DNA from: CBDUXT01 sp965371245
GTDB taxonomy: Bacteria > Planctomycetota > Phycisphaerae > UBA1845
Length of the DNA stretch: 64,000 nt
Direction: 5' to 3'
Assembly (NCBI GenBank): GCA_965371245.1
Contig: CBDUXT010000002.1
Coordinates: 71,963-135,962 of the forward strand
A program made the translations under genes and the position numbers. Every line of letters begins with the position of its first letter. Positions within the stretch are counted from its first letter, which is position 1. The notes beneath the pieces were generated by a model that was not told the origin of the DNA, ran no database searches, and was given only the letters and a program-made list of their open reading frames with translations. Positions 25,727-34,411 of this stretch are shown here, in pieces.

Positions 25727-26953
25727 TTACATCTCCCCATACGCCGTCTCGCCGTGCAGGCTGAAGTCCACCCCGGCTTCCTGTTCTTTCTTGCTGATAC
25801 GAACCTGTGTCACGGTATTGATGACCATGAGCATGATGTAGGTGAAGACGAAGCAGTACGCGCCGACTGCGAGGACGGCGACAAGCTCCTTCATGAAGAA
25901 CGTTGCGCCCCCCTCTCCGATGAATAGACCATCGGCTCCCGCGGCGTTGACGGCCTTGCTGGCGAAGAGGCCGAGCATGATGATGCCGATGGTACCGCCG
26001 ACGCCGTGTACGCCCCAGACGTCGAGCGCGTCATCCCACTTCAACTTGTTCTTGAGGGCGACGGCCATATAGCAGACGACACCGGCGACAATGCCTATGA
26101 TGGCGGCGCTGCCGGGGGTGACAAATCCCGCAGCGGGGGTGATGGTTGCCAGTCCGGCGACGGCCCCTGTCAGCAGGCCGACGAGCTTTGGCTTCTTCTG
26201 CAGGATCCAGTCGAGGATGAGCCAGGTCACGGCGGCGAATGATGCGGCCACATCGGTATTCAGGAAAGCGGTTACCGTGATCGAATCGACCTGCAACTGG
26301 CTCCCGGCGTTGAAGCCGTACCATCCGAACCAGAGCAACCCGGTGCCCAGCGCCACGAGAGGGATGCTGTGCGGGCCGGACTCGGCAAATTGTCGAGGTC
26401 CGACGTAGAAAACGGCGGCCAGCGCCGCCATGCCCGCGGAGGCGTGTACGACGATACCACCGGCAAAATCGAGGCACCCCCAGTTCGCCAGCAGACCGCC
26501 GCCCCAGACCATATGCACCAGCGGGAAGTAGACGAAGAAAAGCCAAAGCGTCAGAAAGATCATATAGGCGGGGAAGCGAACCCGATTGGCAAAGGCGCCG
26601 GTGATCAGTGCCGGAGTGATGATGGCGAACATCATCTGATAAGCGATGAACAGGAAGAGTGGAATCTGCCCATCCCCAAACGGAGTGTTGAGATCAAGCC
26701 CGCTGAGAAAGGCCATGTCGAACCCGCCGATGATCCCGGGAATCAACTCCTTCTCGCTGAAGCAGAGCGAATAGCCGCAGATGAACCAGAGGACCGTGGT
26801 CCAACCCAGGGAAACGAAGCTCTGCGTCATGATGGCGAGCACGCTCTTCCTGCCCACGAGACCGCCGTAGAAAAACGCCAAGCCCGGCGTCATCAACATG
26901 ACGAGGCTGGTGGCGACCAACATGAAACCGGTGCTGCCTGTATCGAAGCTCAT
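25727..26953 (-). CDS. amt: ammonium transporter
   Basis: 408 residues from the ATG at 26953 (AGGAGC 7 nt upstream). About 11 TM helices of the Amt/Rh fold. Visible features include TPGLAFFYGGLVGRKSVL, the signature DFAGGIVVHASAGMAALAA (D162; pore His H170), and the second pore His in DVWGVHGVGGTIGI (H316), which correspond to the twin histidines of AmtB. It conducts NH4+/NH3 across the inner membrane. The usual PII regulator gene glnK is not adjacent, and the downstream side is occupied by the dockerin-type gene. Confidence 0.95.
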   Translation of the reverse strand: MSFDTGSTGFMLVATSLVMLMTPGLAFFYGGLVGRKSVLAIMTQSFVSLGWTTVLWFICGYSLCFSEKELIPGIIGGFDMAFLSGLDLNTPFGDGQIPLFLFIAYQMMFAIITPALITGAFANRVRFPAYMIFLTLWLFFVYFPLVHMVWGGGLLANWGCLDFAGGIVVHASAGMAALAAVFYVGPRQFAESGPHSIPLVALGTGLLWFGWYGFNAGSQLQVDSITVTAFLNTDVAASFAAVTWLILDWILQKKPKLVGLLTGAVAGLATITPAAGFVTPGSAAIIGIVAGVVCYMAVALKNKLKWDDALDVWGVHGVGGTIGIIMLGLFASKAVNAAGADGLFIGEGGATFFMKELVAVLAVGAYCFVFTYIMLMVINTVTQVRISKKEQEAGVDFSLHGETAYGEM

Positions 26954-27189
26954 CGCGTTGCTCCTGCATGGGAGTTCGTGTAACGGCCGTGCCGGCGACT
27001 TCCGATTCTCCGCCAAGGGCGCGGGAGCCACGCCCGGAAGAGCGCCGCCCGACATTCCATCCGGAAACAGGATGGCTGGATGCGAATTCAACCGGCGATC
27101 GTAGCGGGCTTGGGTATGGGTATCAAGGGATCCATCCAATCACAACATACGGGAATCTTCAGGATTGGCTGGAGCGGAATCGCGGCATC

Positions 27190-27452
27190 ATGTCCCAAGA
27201 ACCCGAACGCGAGAACAGCCGGCTCGAGAAACCGGTCCTGGACCTGACGCTGGACAATGCGATTGTGAAGAAGGCGCCCAACCCGAACTTGCAAGCCTGA
27301 TGCGCGGACACAAGACGATCCAGCGTATTCAGGCGGCCTTGAAGGTGCCGAGTCAACAGCCCAAGCGTGGGCGGATCCGGCTCCTTGGCGGCTCGTGTGT
27401 GCGGCCTCAAGCGACATACAAGGACCACGTGTGGGCATACGATTTCGGCTGA
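27190..27452 (+). pseudogene. IS3-family transposase remnant (end of OrfA, fragment of OrfB)
   Basis: The frame from 27190 reads ENSRLEKPVLDLTLDNAIVK, matching the leucine-zipper end of IS3 OrfA (ENARLKKLLADL...DNAILKE). Directly after its stop, overlapping by one base at 27298-27302, a second frame reads AALKVPSQQPKRGRIRLLGG and ends at HVWAYDFG. This matches the OrfB stretch just before the integrase core (LKVP..QPKR.R...HVWSYDF). The DDE catalytic core is missing and the intervening OrfB N-terminus is largely deleted. It is an inactive relic in the amt-FlgI-like gap. Confidence 0.7.
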
Positions 27453-27487
27453 CTGCAACTGATGTGTGACCGAGAATGCCAAGTTAG

Positions 27488-27604
27488 TCAGTAGAACGAA
27501 TGATCGTCGCCCGGCGCCGACTGCAAACGAGCCTTCACGTGCTCGAAGGCCTTTAGCTCACTTTCATCCGCAGCCGGTTCGCACGAGAAAAAGGTTTCTT
27601 TCAT
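27488..27604 (-). CDS. possible 38-residue peptide
   Basis: ATG at 27604 with GGAG 8 nt upstream, ending at TGA 27488. The peptide starts MKETFFSCEPAADESELKAF, is acidic and not Arg-rich like the nearby shadow frames. No similarity is recognised, and it lies in decayed DNA, so it could be chance. Confidence 0.25.
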   Translation of the reverse strand: MKETFFSCEPAADESELKAFEHVKARLQSAPGDDHSFY

Positions 27605-28440
27605 GACATTGGCTCCAAGTTCACAACAATCGTCTGAACGCCACAACAACCACGGCAGGGCCTCGCTGAAAAGGGGGCGACGATGCGCGTCGGAATAGCA
27701 TCCCTGCTGATGCCGTGAGGCTTCCCTTATGGCAGAAAGAACCGGAACGTCTGCGGCCGTTTGTGGGTCATACGTCCACCCCGTCTCGCGGCACGGCCAC
27801 GGCTTCCGCCGCTTCGCGCCCCCTTGCCTCGATCATGTCCATGAGTTCCTCCGGCGTGCGTCCACTGTGCCCGCCGTCTCCTCGCGCCGAATGAGATCCT
27901 CTGCCCAGCCACGCCATGCGCCGTCCTCGCGGCCGCCGACAGAATGGTGAAAGCCCCAGCGACCTTGACCCGTCCATCGCGCGCTCGCCGCGTTCTGGAC
28001 GCAAGCCCGGAGTTCCTGCGCGACGCCGGCGGTCGGGCTACGCGCCTTCGAGGGCGGCAAGGAGCGCTGTTCCTGGGGCTCCGACGGACCCTGCGAACGC
28101 GCGCCGCGAGAGTTGGGAGGCAAAAGCGAACGATGGGGCACCAATCTTTCGAGGCCGATGAGCCGGCCTCATGCAGCCTGTCGGCACGCGTGCCACCCGC
28201 TTCCAGCCCGTGTATTGCATCGGCTGGACGCCGTTGCCCCACCGAATGGGGGCGTATGTAAACGTCCTGGAAGCCGCGCGCTCTTGACGCGCTCGACTGT
28301 TGTGGGCTAGGCTTATTGATGCATAACGCCCGCCCGACAGGGTCGAACGATCGGCCGCCACGATTGATCGGGGGCTCCTGCCAAGACTGATGCCCACTGA
28401 GCCCGCCCTCGGAGAACTCGCTTCTGGAGCTTGACTGACG

Positions 28441-30180
28441 ATGCGCCACAGCCGACCTGTCCATGTTTGTGTAGCGATGCTCTTGCCGGTCGCATGCGGC
28501 GGCTGCATCCATGAGCGCCAAGGGGATTCCAAGCTCGACCTTGGCGTGGACCCGTCCGTCGGGGCGCTGGCCGACTCGTCGGCCTACCGCGACACCGTCG
28601 GGGCTCTCACCTTCTACGAGGGGCTTCTGCCGCTTCGTGTCCGAGGCTACGGTCTGGTGATGGGCCTTGGTGGCAAGGGCTCACGCGACTGTCCGCCGCA
28701 CGTCTACAAGAGACTGGTGCAGAATCTTTACAAGCGATACCGGTTCTCAGGCGAGGCGATCGGTGACGCGACAACGACACCGGAGGAATGGATCCACGAC
28801 GACGACACCGCGGTGGTCCTGGTCGAGGGCGCGATTCCTCCCGGGGCCGCCAAGGGTTCTCGGTTCGATCTTCATGTCCGGGCCCTTCCCGGAACACAAA
28901 CGAAGTCTCTTCGCGGCGGGCGACTCTTTGGTACGGAGCTCGAGATCTTCCGGTCGGTGTCGCCCAACCTTGCCATCATGGGCAGAATTCTCGCACGCGG
29001 CTCCGGACCGTTGTTTCTCAACCCCTTCGCTGGCGAAGACTCTGCGACAGTCGAAAACCCGCTCAAGGCCGTGGTGGTTGCCGGCGGGACGGTAGGCGCC
29101 GACCGCCGTGTCCGTCTCGTTCTTTTAGAGCCTTCCTATCGAGTGGCCAGACGGATCCAGACTCGAATCAACACGCGATTCCCCGGACCCAGGAGAGTAG
29201 CCGACGCGACATCGCCCTCGTACGTCCAGATACGGATCCCCCGAGCCTACCAGGCAGACGTTCCTCATTTTCTGGCACTGCTGCGCGCGCTGTATCGCAT
29301 GAACGATCCGGTGTTCGAGTCCCAGCGAGCGCGGATGCTCGCCGCTGAGATCATCGAACCTTCCTCTCCACACGCGCAGATCGCACTTGCCTTTGAGGGG
29401 TTGGGACAGGCGGCCCTTCCGGTTCTCGACGGTCTCTACACGCACGTAGAGGACTACGTGAGTTTTCACGCCGCGGTCGCCGGGTTGCGCCTGGAGGACC
29501 ACGTGGCGGCCGACGTGATGACCGCCCACGCGGAGGACGCGGGTTGCCCGTTCCGCTATCAGGCGATTCGCGCACTGACCGGCGCCGGCGGGATGGCCGG
29601 TGCCGCGATGACGCTTCGCCGTCTTCTGCACGACGACGATCCACGGGTACAGGTCGCCGCCTATGAAGGGTTGCTCGAACGCAAAGACCCGGCCGTTGCC
29701 TCGGTCCGCATCGGCGGCGACAACTTCATGCTCGACCAGGTGGCAACGGACCGTCCGGGTTTCGTCTACGTCAAGCGGTCGGGTGCTCGTCGCGTGGCGC
29801 TTTTCGGTCGGGGGCTTCGATGTTCCCCGCCCGTTCTCTACCGCGCGCCGGACGGGAGCCTGACGATCAGCGCGGGCGTCGATGATGACGTGCTTACGGT
29901 CGTCCGCTTTGCCGTCTCAAATGGCTCGATGTCCCCGCCCGTGTCGGTGAAGCCGGCACTGCCCGGGTTTCTCACGTTGCTCGGGAGCGAAGCCGAGGTC
30001 GGCTACGATGGCGAGGTCGCCGGGCTTGGCGTGGAGTATGGGGCCGTGGCTCGCGCTCTATACAGACTTTGCCGCGACGGATCGATCAACGCGACGTTCA
30101 TTCTGGAGCAGCCCAACGCCTCGGAGATGTTCGGCCCGGCGCGCCCGGTGGGGCGTCCCGAGTCGGAGTTTGGAGGTTGA
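28441..30180 (+). CDS. FlgI (P-ring)-like exported protein with HEAT-like repeats
   Basis: 579 residues. A short signal (VCVAMLLPVACGGC) suggests export, possibly as a lipoprotein, although the lipobox is poor. Residues about 50-250 resemble flagellar P-ring protein FlgI: FYEGLLPLRVRGYGLVMGLG, TAVVLVEGAIPPGAAKGSRF and TKSLRGGRLFGTEL. These correspond to the FlgI stretches GYGLVVGLNGTGD, PP.A..GS..DV and SL.GG.L..T.L. Residues about 290-420 look like HEAT-type helical repeats (AIRALTGAGGMAGAAMTLRR, DPRVQVAAYEGLLERKD), followed by a beta-rich C-terminal domain. No flagellar genes are nearby, so it is probably a derived envelope protein and not a true P-ring. Confidence 0.7.
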   Translation: MRHSRPVHVCVAMLLPVACGGCIHERQGDSKLDLGVDPSVGALADSSAYRDTVGALTFYEGLLPLRVRGYGLVMGLGGKGSRDCPPHVYKRLVQNLYKRYRFSGEAIGDATTTPEEWIHDDDTAVVLVEGAIPPGAAKGSRFDLHVRALPGTQTKSLRGGRLFGTELEIFRSVSPNLAIMGRILARGSGPLFLNPFAGEDSATVENPLKAVVVAGGTVGADRRVRLVLLEPSYRVARRIQTRINTRFPGPRRVADATSPSYVQIRIPRAYQADVPHFLALLRALYRMNDPVFESQRARMLAAEIIEPSSPHAQIALAFEGLGQAALPVLDGLYTHVEDYVSFHAAVAGLRLEDHVAADVMTAHAEDAGCPFRYQAIRALTGAGGMAGAAMTLRRLLHDDDPRVQVAAYEGLLERKDPAVASVRIGGDNFMLDQVATDRPGFVYVKRSGARRVALFGRGLRCSPPVLYRAPDGSLTISAGVDDDVLTVVRFAVSNGSMSPPVSVKPALPGFLTLLGSEAEVGYDGEVAGLGVEYGAVARALYRLCRDGSINATFILEQPNASEMFGPARPVGRPESEFGG

Positions 30181-30271
30181 CGGCGGGATGTTGTGCGTGG
30201 CTCAGTCCGGCTTGGCCCCGTGCCGATCATGCGTCAACCGCCGGCCACGGCGCATCCGAACGCGCCGAGCG

Positions 30272-31024
30272 TCAGCATCGCCGGACCCAGTCATCCCCGG
30301 CATACTTTGCGGTCAACGCGTCCGCGTCGGCGAGTTCCTCCTCGCTCCAACATCCCGGCTCGAACTGTTCACCGCTGACTTTCGCCAACTGATTCACGAA
30401 ACACGACCTTACTTTTGCCCACGGGGCGCTGTCGATCCCCTCGACGCTGGCCGTGGGCTGCTGAGGATAGCGGTTGCCCAGAATCATCGAGCCGTGTTGG
30501 AGCACCGCGTCGCGCCGTCTTCTTTGAGCACTTCCGGCCAGTTTGTCACCGCCCGCCAGAACATCGTATCGATGACGCCGGGCGAAGCAAAAGAATGGCC
30601 CGCGGGCCGCGCCGGAACCGTCCGACACGCCGGCCAAGCCGGTTGAAACACCCATCGAAGCCAGGGCGTCGATGATGGCGGCGTGCGCGAGTTCATAGAG
30701 CCTGTTGGGACCGCCCGACAACATGCGATGGTCGGCGGGGAGCGTAAGGGAGTAGGTCAGCTCGCGGTCGTGGAGAATGGCTCCGCCTCCGGTGAGCCTT
30801 CGCACGACCGCGAGCGTGCCGGCCGGCGCGGACAGGGCTTCGAAGTCGGCGTAGCGCTGGAAGTAGCCAAGCGATACGGTGGGCGGATCCCAACCATACA
30901 GACGCAACGTTGGTGGCGACTGCCCGCATCCGACGCGGCCGAGCAGGCTTTCGTCGCGCGCCATGTTGGTCGGGCCGGGAAGGGCGGGATCGCCGAGAAC
31001 ACGGATGACAGGGGGTTCAGGCAT
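30272..31024 (-). CDS. lipoate/octanoate-protein ligase family protein (LipM-like octanoyltransferase)
   Basis: 250 residues with the BPL/LplA/LipB fold: TNMARDESLL, WDPPTVSLGYFQ, VVRRLTGGGAILHDRELTYS and then GPFFCFARRHRYDVLAGGDK with LAGSAQRRR and LQHGSMIL. C146 in FFCFA lies where B. subtilis LipM has its acyl-accepting Cys (C150), and K161 is the expected catalytic Lys. It should transfer octanoyl or lipoyl groups to a lipoyl domain such as GcvH. It is the next gene after gcvPB on the same strand, consistent with serving the glycine cleavage system. LplA-type ligase activity is the alternative. Confidence 0.8.
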   Translation of the reverse strand: MPEPPVIRVLGDPALPGPTNMARDESLLGRVGCGQSPPTLRLYGWDPPTVSLGYFQRYADFEALSAPAGTLAVVRRLTGGGAILHDRELTYSLTLPADHRMLSGGPNRLYELAHAAIIDALASMGVSTGLAGVSDGSGAARGPFFCFARRHRYDVLAGGDKLAGSAQRRRRDAVLQHGSMILGNRYPQQPTASVEGIDSAPWAKVRSCFVNQLAKVSGEQFEPGCWSEEELADADALTAKYAGDDWVRRC

Positions 31025-31093
31025 GGCGAGGATGCATGACCGGTTCCATCAATGAGCGACGCGGGCTTGTTGGTCGAGCCGTCGCGCCGCGAC

Positions 31094-31167
31094 GGGTGGC
31101 ATGCTCACGCTTGCGTGAGCATGATCTGTCGTACGCCCATGGCCATGCAAGCGTGAGCATGCCACCC
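31094..31167. repeat. perfect 21-bp inverted repeat of the GGGTGGCATG family
   Basis: The left arm (31094-31114, starting GGGTGGCATGCTCACGC) and right arm (31147-31167) are exact reverse complements, separated by 32 nt. The left arm also folds on itself (CTCACGCTTGCGTGAG). Related copies are at 23028-23102 and inside the inserted element at 10403-10568. Confidence 0.85.
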
Positions 31168-31219
31168 TGATTAGGAAAAGAAACACGTCCCCATCTGTCA
31201 AACCACGCTTGATGGAGCA

Positions 31220-32689
31220 CTAGCCCGTCGGCCACCGGACAAACGGCTTGCGGCTTGCGGCTACTTCGTCAAGTCGTTTCACAGGAGCCCGGTGCGGCGC
31301 GCCGGTGACTTGGGCCGGGTCCTTTTCGATTTCGTCGGCGATCTCCAACATGGCATCCACGAAGTGATCGAGGGTTTGGAGCGACTCGGTCTCGGTCGGC
31401 TCGATCATCAGGCAGTGCTGGATGGGCCAACTCATGGTCGGCGGATGAATGCCGTGATCGATGAGTCGTTTGGCGATGTCGTTTTCGGTGACGGCGCTAC
31501 CTGGGAACCTGGGAATGGTCACGAATTCGTGTGCATAGGGCGGCGGGAAAGGCATCTCGTATCGGTCTTTCAGCTTGGCGGCCACGTAGTTGGCCGCCAG
31601 CACCGCTTTTTCCGCGACATCGCGCAGCCCTTCGCACCCCAGCCCGCGAATGTAGGTGTAGGCCCTGACGAGGACACCGATCTGCCCGTAGAAGGACCGG
31701 ACCCGCCCGATGCTGTTGGGTCGGTCGTCGTCCCAGCCGAACGTGCCGTCCGCCCGCTTGACCACCTGCGGGACGGGGAGGAACTTTCTGAGGTGCTCGG
31801 CCACGGCCACCGGTCCGGCGCCGGGTCCGCCGCCGCCGTGCGGCGTGCTGAACGTCTTGTGCGTGTTGTAGTGCATGCAGTCCACGCCGAACAGCCCGGG
31901 GCGCGTCTTGCCGAGCACGGCGTTCATGTTGGCCCCGTCAAGGTAGAGCTGGGCGCCCTTGGCATGGACGATGTCTGCGATGTCCATGATCTGCTCGTCG
32001 AAGACGCCGACGGTGTTGGGGTTGGTGATCATCAGGGCCGCGGTGTTGTCGTCCACCTTGGCACGAAGATCGGCGAGATCGACGCGCCCGTCTTCTCGGG
32101 ACCGAACCGAAACCGCCTTTTTCCCGCAGGCCGCGCAGGTGGCGGGGTTTGTCCCGTGGGCGGTGTCCGGGGCCAACACCGTGGTGCGGCGCTCGCCGCG
32201 ACTGAGATGATAGGCGTTGATCATCATCAACCCGGTCATCTCGCCGTGGGCCCCGGCGGCCGGCTGAAGCGTCACCTCCGCCAGGCCGGCGATTTCCGCC
32301 AGGTCGATCCGAAGGCGGTACAACAGCTCGAGCATGCCCTGGACGTCGGCTTCGACCTGATACGGATGTAGACAGGCGAAGCCGGGCATGGCGGCCACAC
32401 GCTCGTTGACGCGCGGGTTATACTTCATCGTGCAACTGCCCAGCGGATAGAAGTTTCCGTCGATGCTGAAGCAGCGGTGGGCCAAGCGCTTGTAGTGTCG
32501 CACGACGTCTAGTTCGCCGATCTCGGGCAGCGCCGGCGGCTCTTTTGCAAGAAGAGCGCCCGGCACCGTTTCCGTCCGATCCGCCGCCGGAACATCACTG
32601 ATCGACAACGACACGGCGCACATCCCCGGCGACCCAATCTCGAAGAGAACGGGGTGGTCTCCTTGTTGAGTCTTGGGTTCTGGCGTCAT
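31220..32689 (-). CDS. gcvPB: glycine dehydrogenase (decarboxylating) subunit 2
   Basis: 489 residues from the ATG at 32689. That ATG overlaps the TGA of the preceding small gene (ATGA), suggesting translational coupling. This is the PLP-binding half of the split P-protein: YPLGSCTMKYNP, LHPYQ, LQPAAGAHGEMTGLMMI, APDTAHGTNPA, the internal PLP segment MHYNTHKTFSTPHGGGGPG (Lys near residue 279) and FYGQIGVLVRAYTYIR. With GcvPA it decarboxylates glycine and passes the aminomethyl group to lipoylated GcvH. gcvH and gcvT are not in the window. Confidence 0.95.
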   Translation of the reverse strand: MTPEPKTQQGDHPVLFEIGSPGMCAVSLSISDVPAADRTETVPGALLAKEPPALPEIGELDVVRHYKRLAHRCFSIDGNFYPLGSCTMKYNPRVNERVAAMPGFACLHPYQVEADVQGMLELLYRLRIDLAEIAGLAEVTLQPAAGAHGEMTGLMMINAYHLSRGERRTTVLAPDTAHGTNPATCAACGKKAVSVRSREDGRVDLADLRAKVDDNTAALMITNPNTVGVFDEQIMDIADIVHAKGAQLYLDGANMNAVLGKTRPGLFGVDCMHYNTHKTFSTPHGGGGPGAGPVAVAEHLRKFLPVPQVVKRADGTFGWDDDRPNSIGRVRSFYGQIGVLVRAYTYIRGLGCEGLRDVAEKAVLAANYVAAKLKDRYEMPFPPPYAHEFVTIPRFPGSAVTENDIAKRLIDHGIHPPTMSWPIQHCLMIEPTETESLQTLDHFVDAMLEIADEIEKDPAQVTGAPHRAPVKRLDEVAASRKPFVRWPTG

Positions 32690-33033
32690 GTGGTGGACGG
32701 TTCTGGATCGACGACCCGGGCTTCGGGTGGGACGTTCGACCGCGTCGAGAGTTTGGGTGTCAGCCATAGTTCATCCAGGCGATGTTCAGTGCCACACTCC
32801 GGACAGCGACAATGCGTCAGCCCGGAGAGGTTGTACCCACATTTGAGGCAGGTGGGCGGTGCCTGTCGCGCCGAGCGCCACCCGCGCCTGTATCCGTGTC
32901 GCCAGACGAGCAGGGCGACAAACAAGACCAGCAGGATCGTCAGAGCCAGCAGAACGAGCACGCCGGCATCGACCAGCAGCATCGTCAGCGGCGGCAGAAA
33001 GAGAACGCCGGCACTGACGACCGAAGAGCGCAC
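32686..33033 (-). CDS. small membrane protein with a C-terminal zinc ribbon, between gcvPA and gcvPB
   Basis: 115 residues from GTG 33033, which lies 2 nt beyond the stop of gcvPA; its own stop overlaps the gcvPB start. The first 45 residues hold two hydrophobic helices (VVSAGVLFLPPLTMLLVDAG, VLLALTILLVLFVALLVW), followed by a basic stretch. Then comes the zinc ribbon CLKCGYNLSGL...CRCPECG, four Cys in two CxxC pairs. A similar protein is encoded at 62581-62961 (CRRCGYDLRGL...RCPEC). The motif is common in planctomycete small membrane proteins of unknown function. Its coupling to gcvP is by position only. Confidence 0.7.
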   Translation of the reverse strand: MRSSVVSAGVLFLPPLTMLLVDAGVLVLLALTILLVLFVALLVWRHGYRRGWRSARQAPPTCLKCGYNLSGLTHCRCPECGTEHRLDELWLTPKLSTRSNVPPEARVVDPEPSTT

Positions 33034-33034
33034 C

Positions 33035-34372
33035 TCACGCGTCCTTCAAAGCCGCTACCAGTGTATCGATCTGTGCCTTCGTCCGTTTTTCCGTGACGGC
33101 CACCAGGAAGCAATCCTTGTATCGCTCGTCGAACCGCGCGAGCGGCACGCCCGCGAGAATACCCCGTTCGCGACAGGCGGCAAGCACGGCCGGCACGCCG
33201 CGAGACGTACGAATGACGAACTCCTTGAAGTACGGCGCCGAGAACCGAAGGTCATAGCCCTCCAGCTCGGCGATTCTGTCGGCCGCGTAGTGCGCCTTGT
33301 CGAAACACTGCGACGCGACCTCGCGGATCCCCTCTTTGCCCATGGCGGCCATATAGATGGCCGCGCGGACCGCGAGAAGCCCCTGGTTGGTGCAAATGTT
33401 GCTGGTGGCCCGCTCGCGCTTGATGTGTTGCTCGCGCGTCTGAAGGACGAGGCAAAAGCCGCGTCGACCGTCCCGATCCTTGGTCACGCCGACAATGCGT
33501 CCGGGCATTCTTCTCAGATGTTTCTCTCGTGTGGCGAGCAGGCCGAGGTACGGTCCGCCGTATTGGAGTGGGATTCCCAGCGGCTGCCCCTCGGCGACCA
33601 CGATGTCGGCGCCCAACGACCCCGGCGTTGTGAGCACGCCCCCGGAAAGCGGGTCGGTGGCCACCACGACCAGCGCCCCGGCCGCCTGGACAGCCGGGAT
33701 GATGCGATCCAATCGTTCGATACAACCGAAGAAGTTCGGCGACTGCACCAGCACGCAGGCCACCTGATCGTCTAGCGCCTTGCCCAGGGCTTTCTCGTCG
33801 AGCACGCCCTCCGCGGAGGCGATGAAACCGACGTCCAGTTCCTGATTGCGACCATAGGTCTTAAGAACCGCTTTGACGTCCGGGTGCGCATTCTCCGCCA
33901 CGAGCACGCGTTTGCGCTTCGTGATGTTGCTCGCCATGATGACCGCCTCGGCGGCTCCGGTGGCAACGTCGTAGACCGAGGCGTTGGCTACCTCCATGCC
34001 GGTCAGCTGGCAAACCATGGTTTGGAACTCGAAGAACAGCTGCAAGATGCCCTGCGACGCCTCGGCCTGATAGGGCGTGTAGCCCGTGAGAAACTCAGTC
34101 TGCGCGGCCAGGGCATCGACGAGCGTCGGGACGAAATGATCGTACGCCCCGCCGCCCAGGAAGCAGGTCAAGGTCTCACAATCTCTGTTCTTCGCGGCGA
34201 GCCCCCCGGTGTCGGCAAGCAGTTCCGTTTCGCTGAGCCCCGAAGGGATGTTCAACGCTTCGGTGCATCGCAGGGTCGGCGGGATGGTCGAAAACAAGTC
34301 GTCGATCGACTCGGCGCCGATGACGCCCAGCGCTTCGGTGACCTGATCGTCTGTGAACTGCGTGTAATTCAT
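33035..34372 (-). CDS. gcvPA: glycine dehydrogenase (decarboxylating) subunit 1
   Basis: 445 residues from the ATG at 34372. Non-catalytic N-terminal half of the split P-protein: FLGGGAYDHFVPTLVDAL, LTGYTPYQAEASQGILQLFF and EFQTMVCQLTGMEVANASVY, then GQPLGIPLQYGGPYLGLLAT, PGRIVGVT and NICTNQGLLAV. It is first in a tight three-gene operon ending in gcvPB. The split architecture is common in Gram-positives, Thermotogae, archaea and several Planctomycetes. No glycine riboswitch-like structure was recognised in the 39 nt to the upstream gene. Confidence 0.95.
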   Translation of the reverse strand: MNYTQFTDDQVTEALGVIGAESIDDLFSTIPPTLRCTEALNIPSGLSETELLADTGGLAAKNRDCETLTCFLGGGAYDHFVPTLVDALAAQTEFLTGYTPYQAEASQGILQLFFEFQTMVCQLTGMEVANASVYDVATGAAEAVIMASNITKRKRVLVAENAHPDVKAVLKTYGRNQELDVGFIASAEGVLDEKALGKALDDQVACVLVQSPNFFGCIERLDRIIPAVQAAGALVVVATDPLSGGVLTTPGSLGADIVVAEGQPLGIPLQYGGPYLGLLATREKHLRRMPGRIVGVTKDRDGRRGFCLVLQTREQHIKRERATSNICTNQGLLAVRAAIYMAAMGKEGIREVASQCFDKAHYAADRIAELEGYDLRFSAPYFKEFVIRTSRGVPAVLAACRERGILAGVPLARFDERYKDCFLVAVTEKRTKAQIDTLVAALKDA

Positions 34373-34411
34373 GAATCCTTCCGACCGTGCGCGCCGTGCG
34401 GCATCGTGCGC

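Larger units (their letters stand above)
27140..28440. other. 1.3-kb decayed intergenic region
   Basis: Apart from an IS3 remnant (27190-27452) and a short minus-strand frame (27488-27604), no intact gene is supported. On the minus strand, two overlapping frames around 27770-27960 would join after one frameshift near 27855 to read GWAEDLIRREETAGTVDA then RTPEELMDMIEARGREAAEA. This could be the tail of a broken gene. The plus-strand and minus-strand frames at 27900-28500 look like Arg-rich shadows. Confidence 0.5.

Noticed and set aside
27727..28521. 264-residue minus-strand ORF in the decayed gap
   Set aside because: Arg/Gly/Ser-rich composition without motifs, overlapping several equally long frames. 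Typical of GC-rich non-coding DNA.
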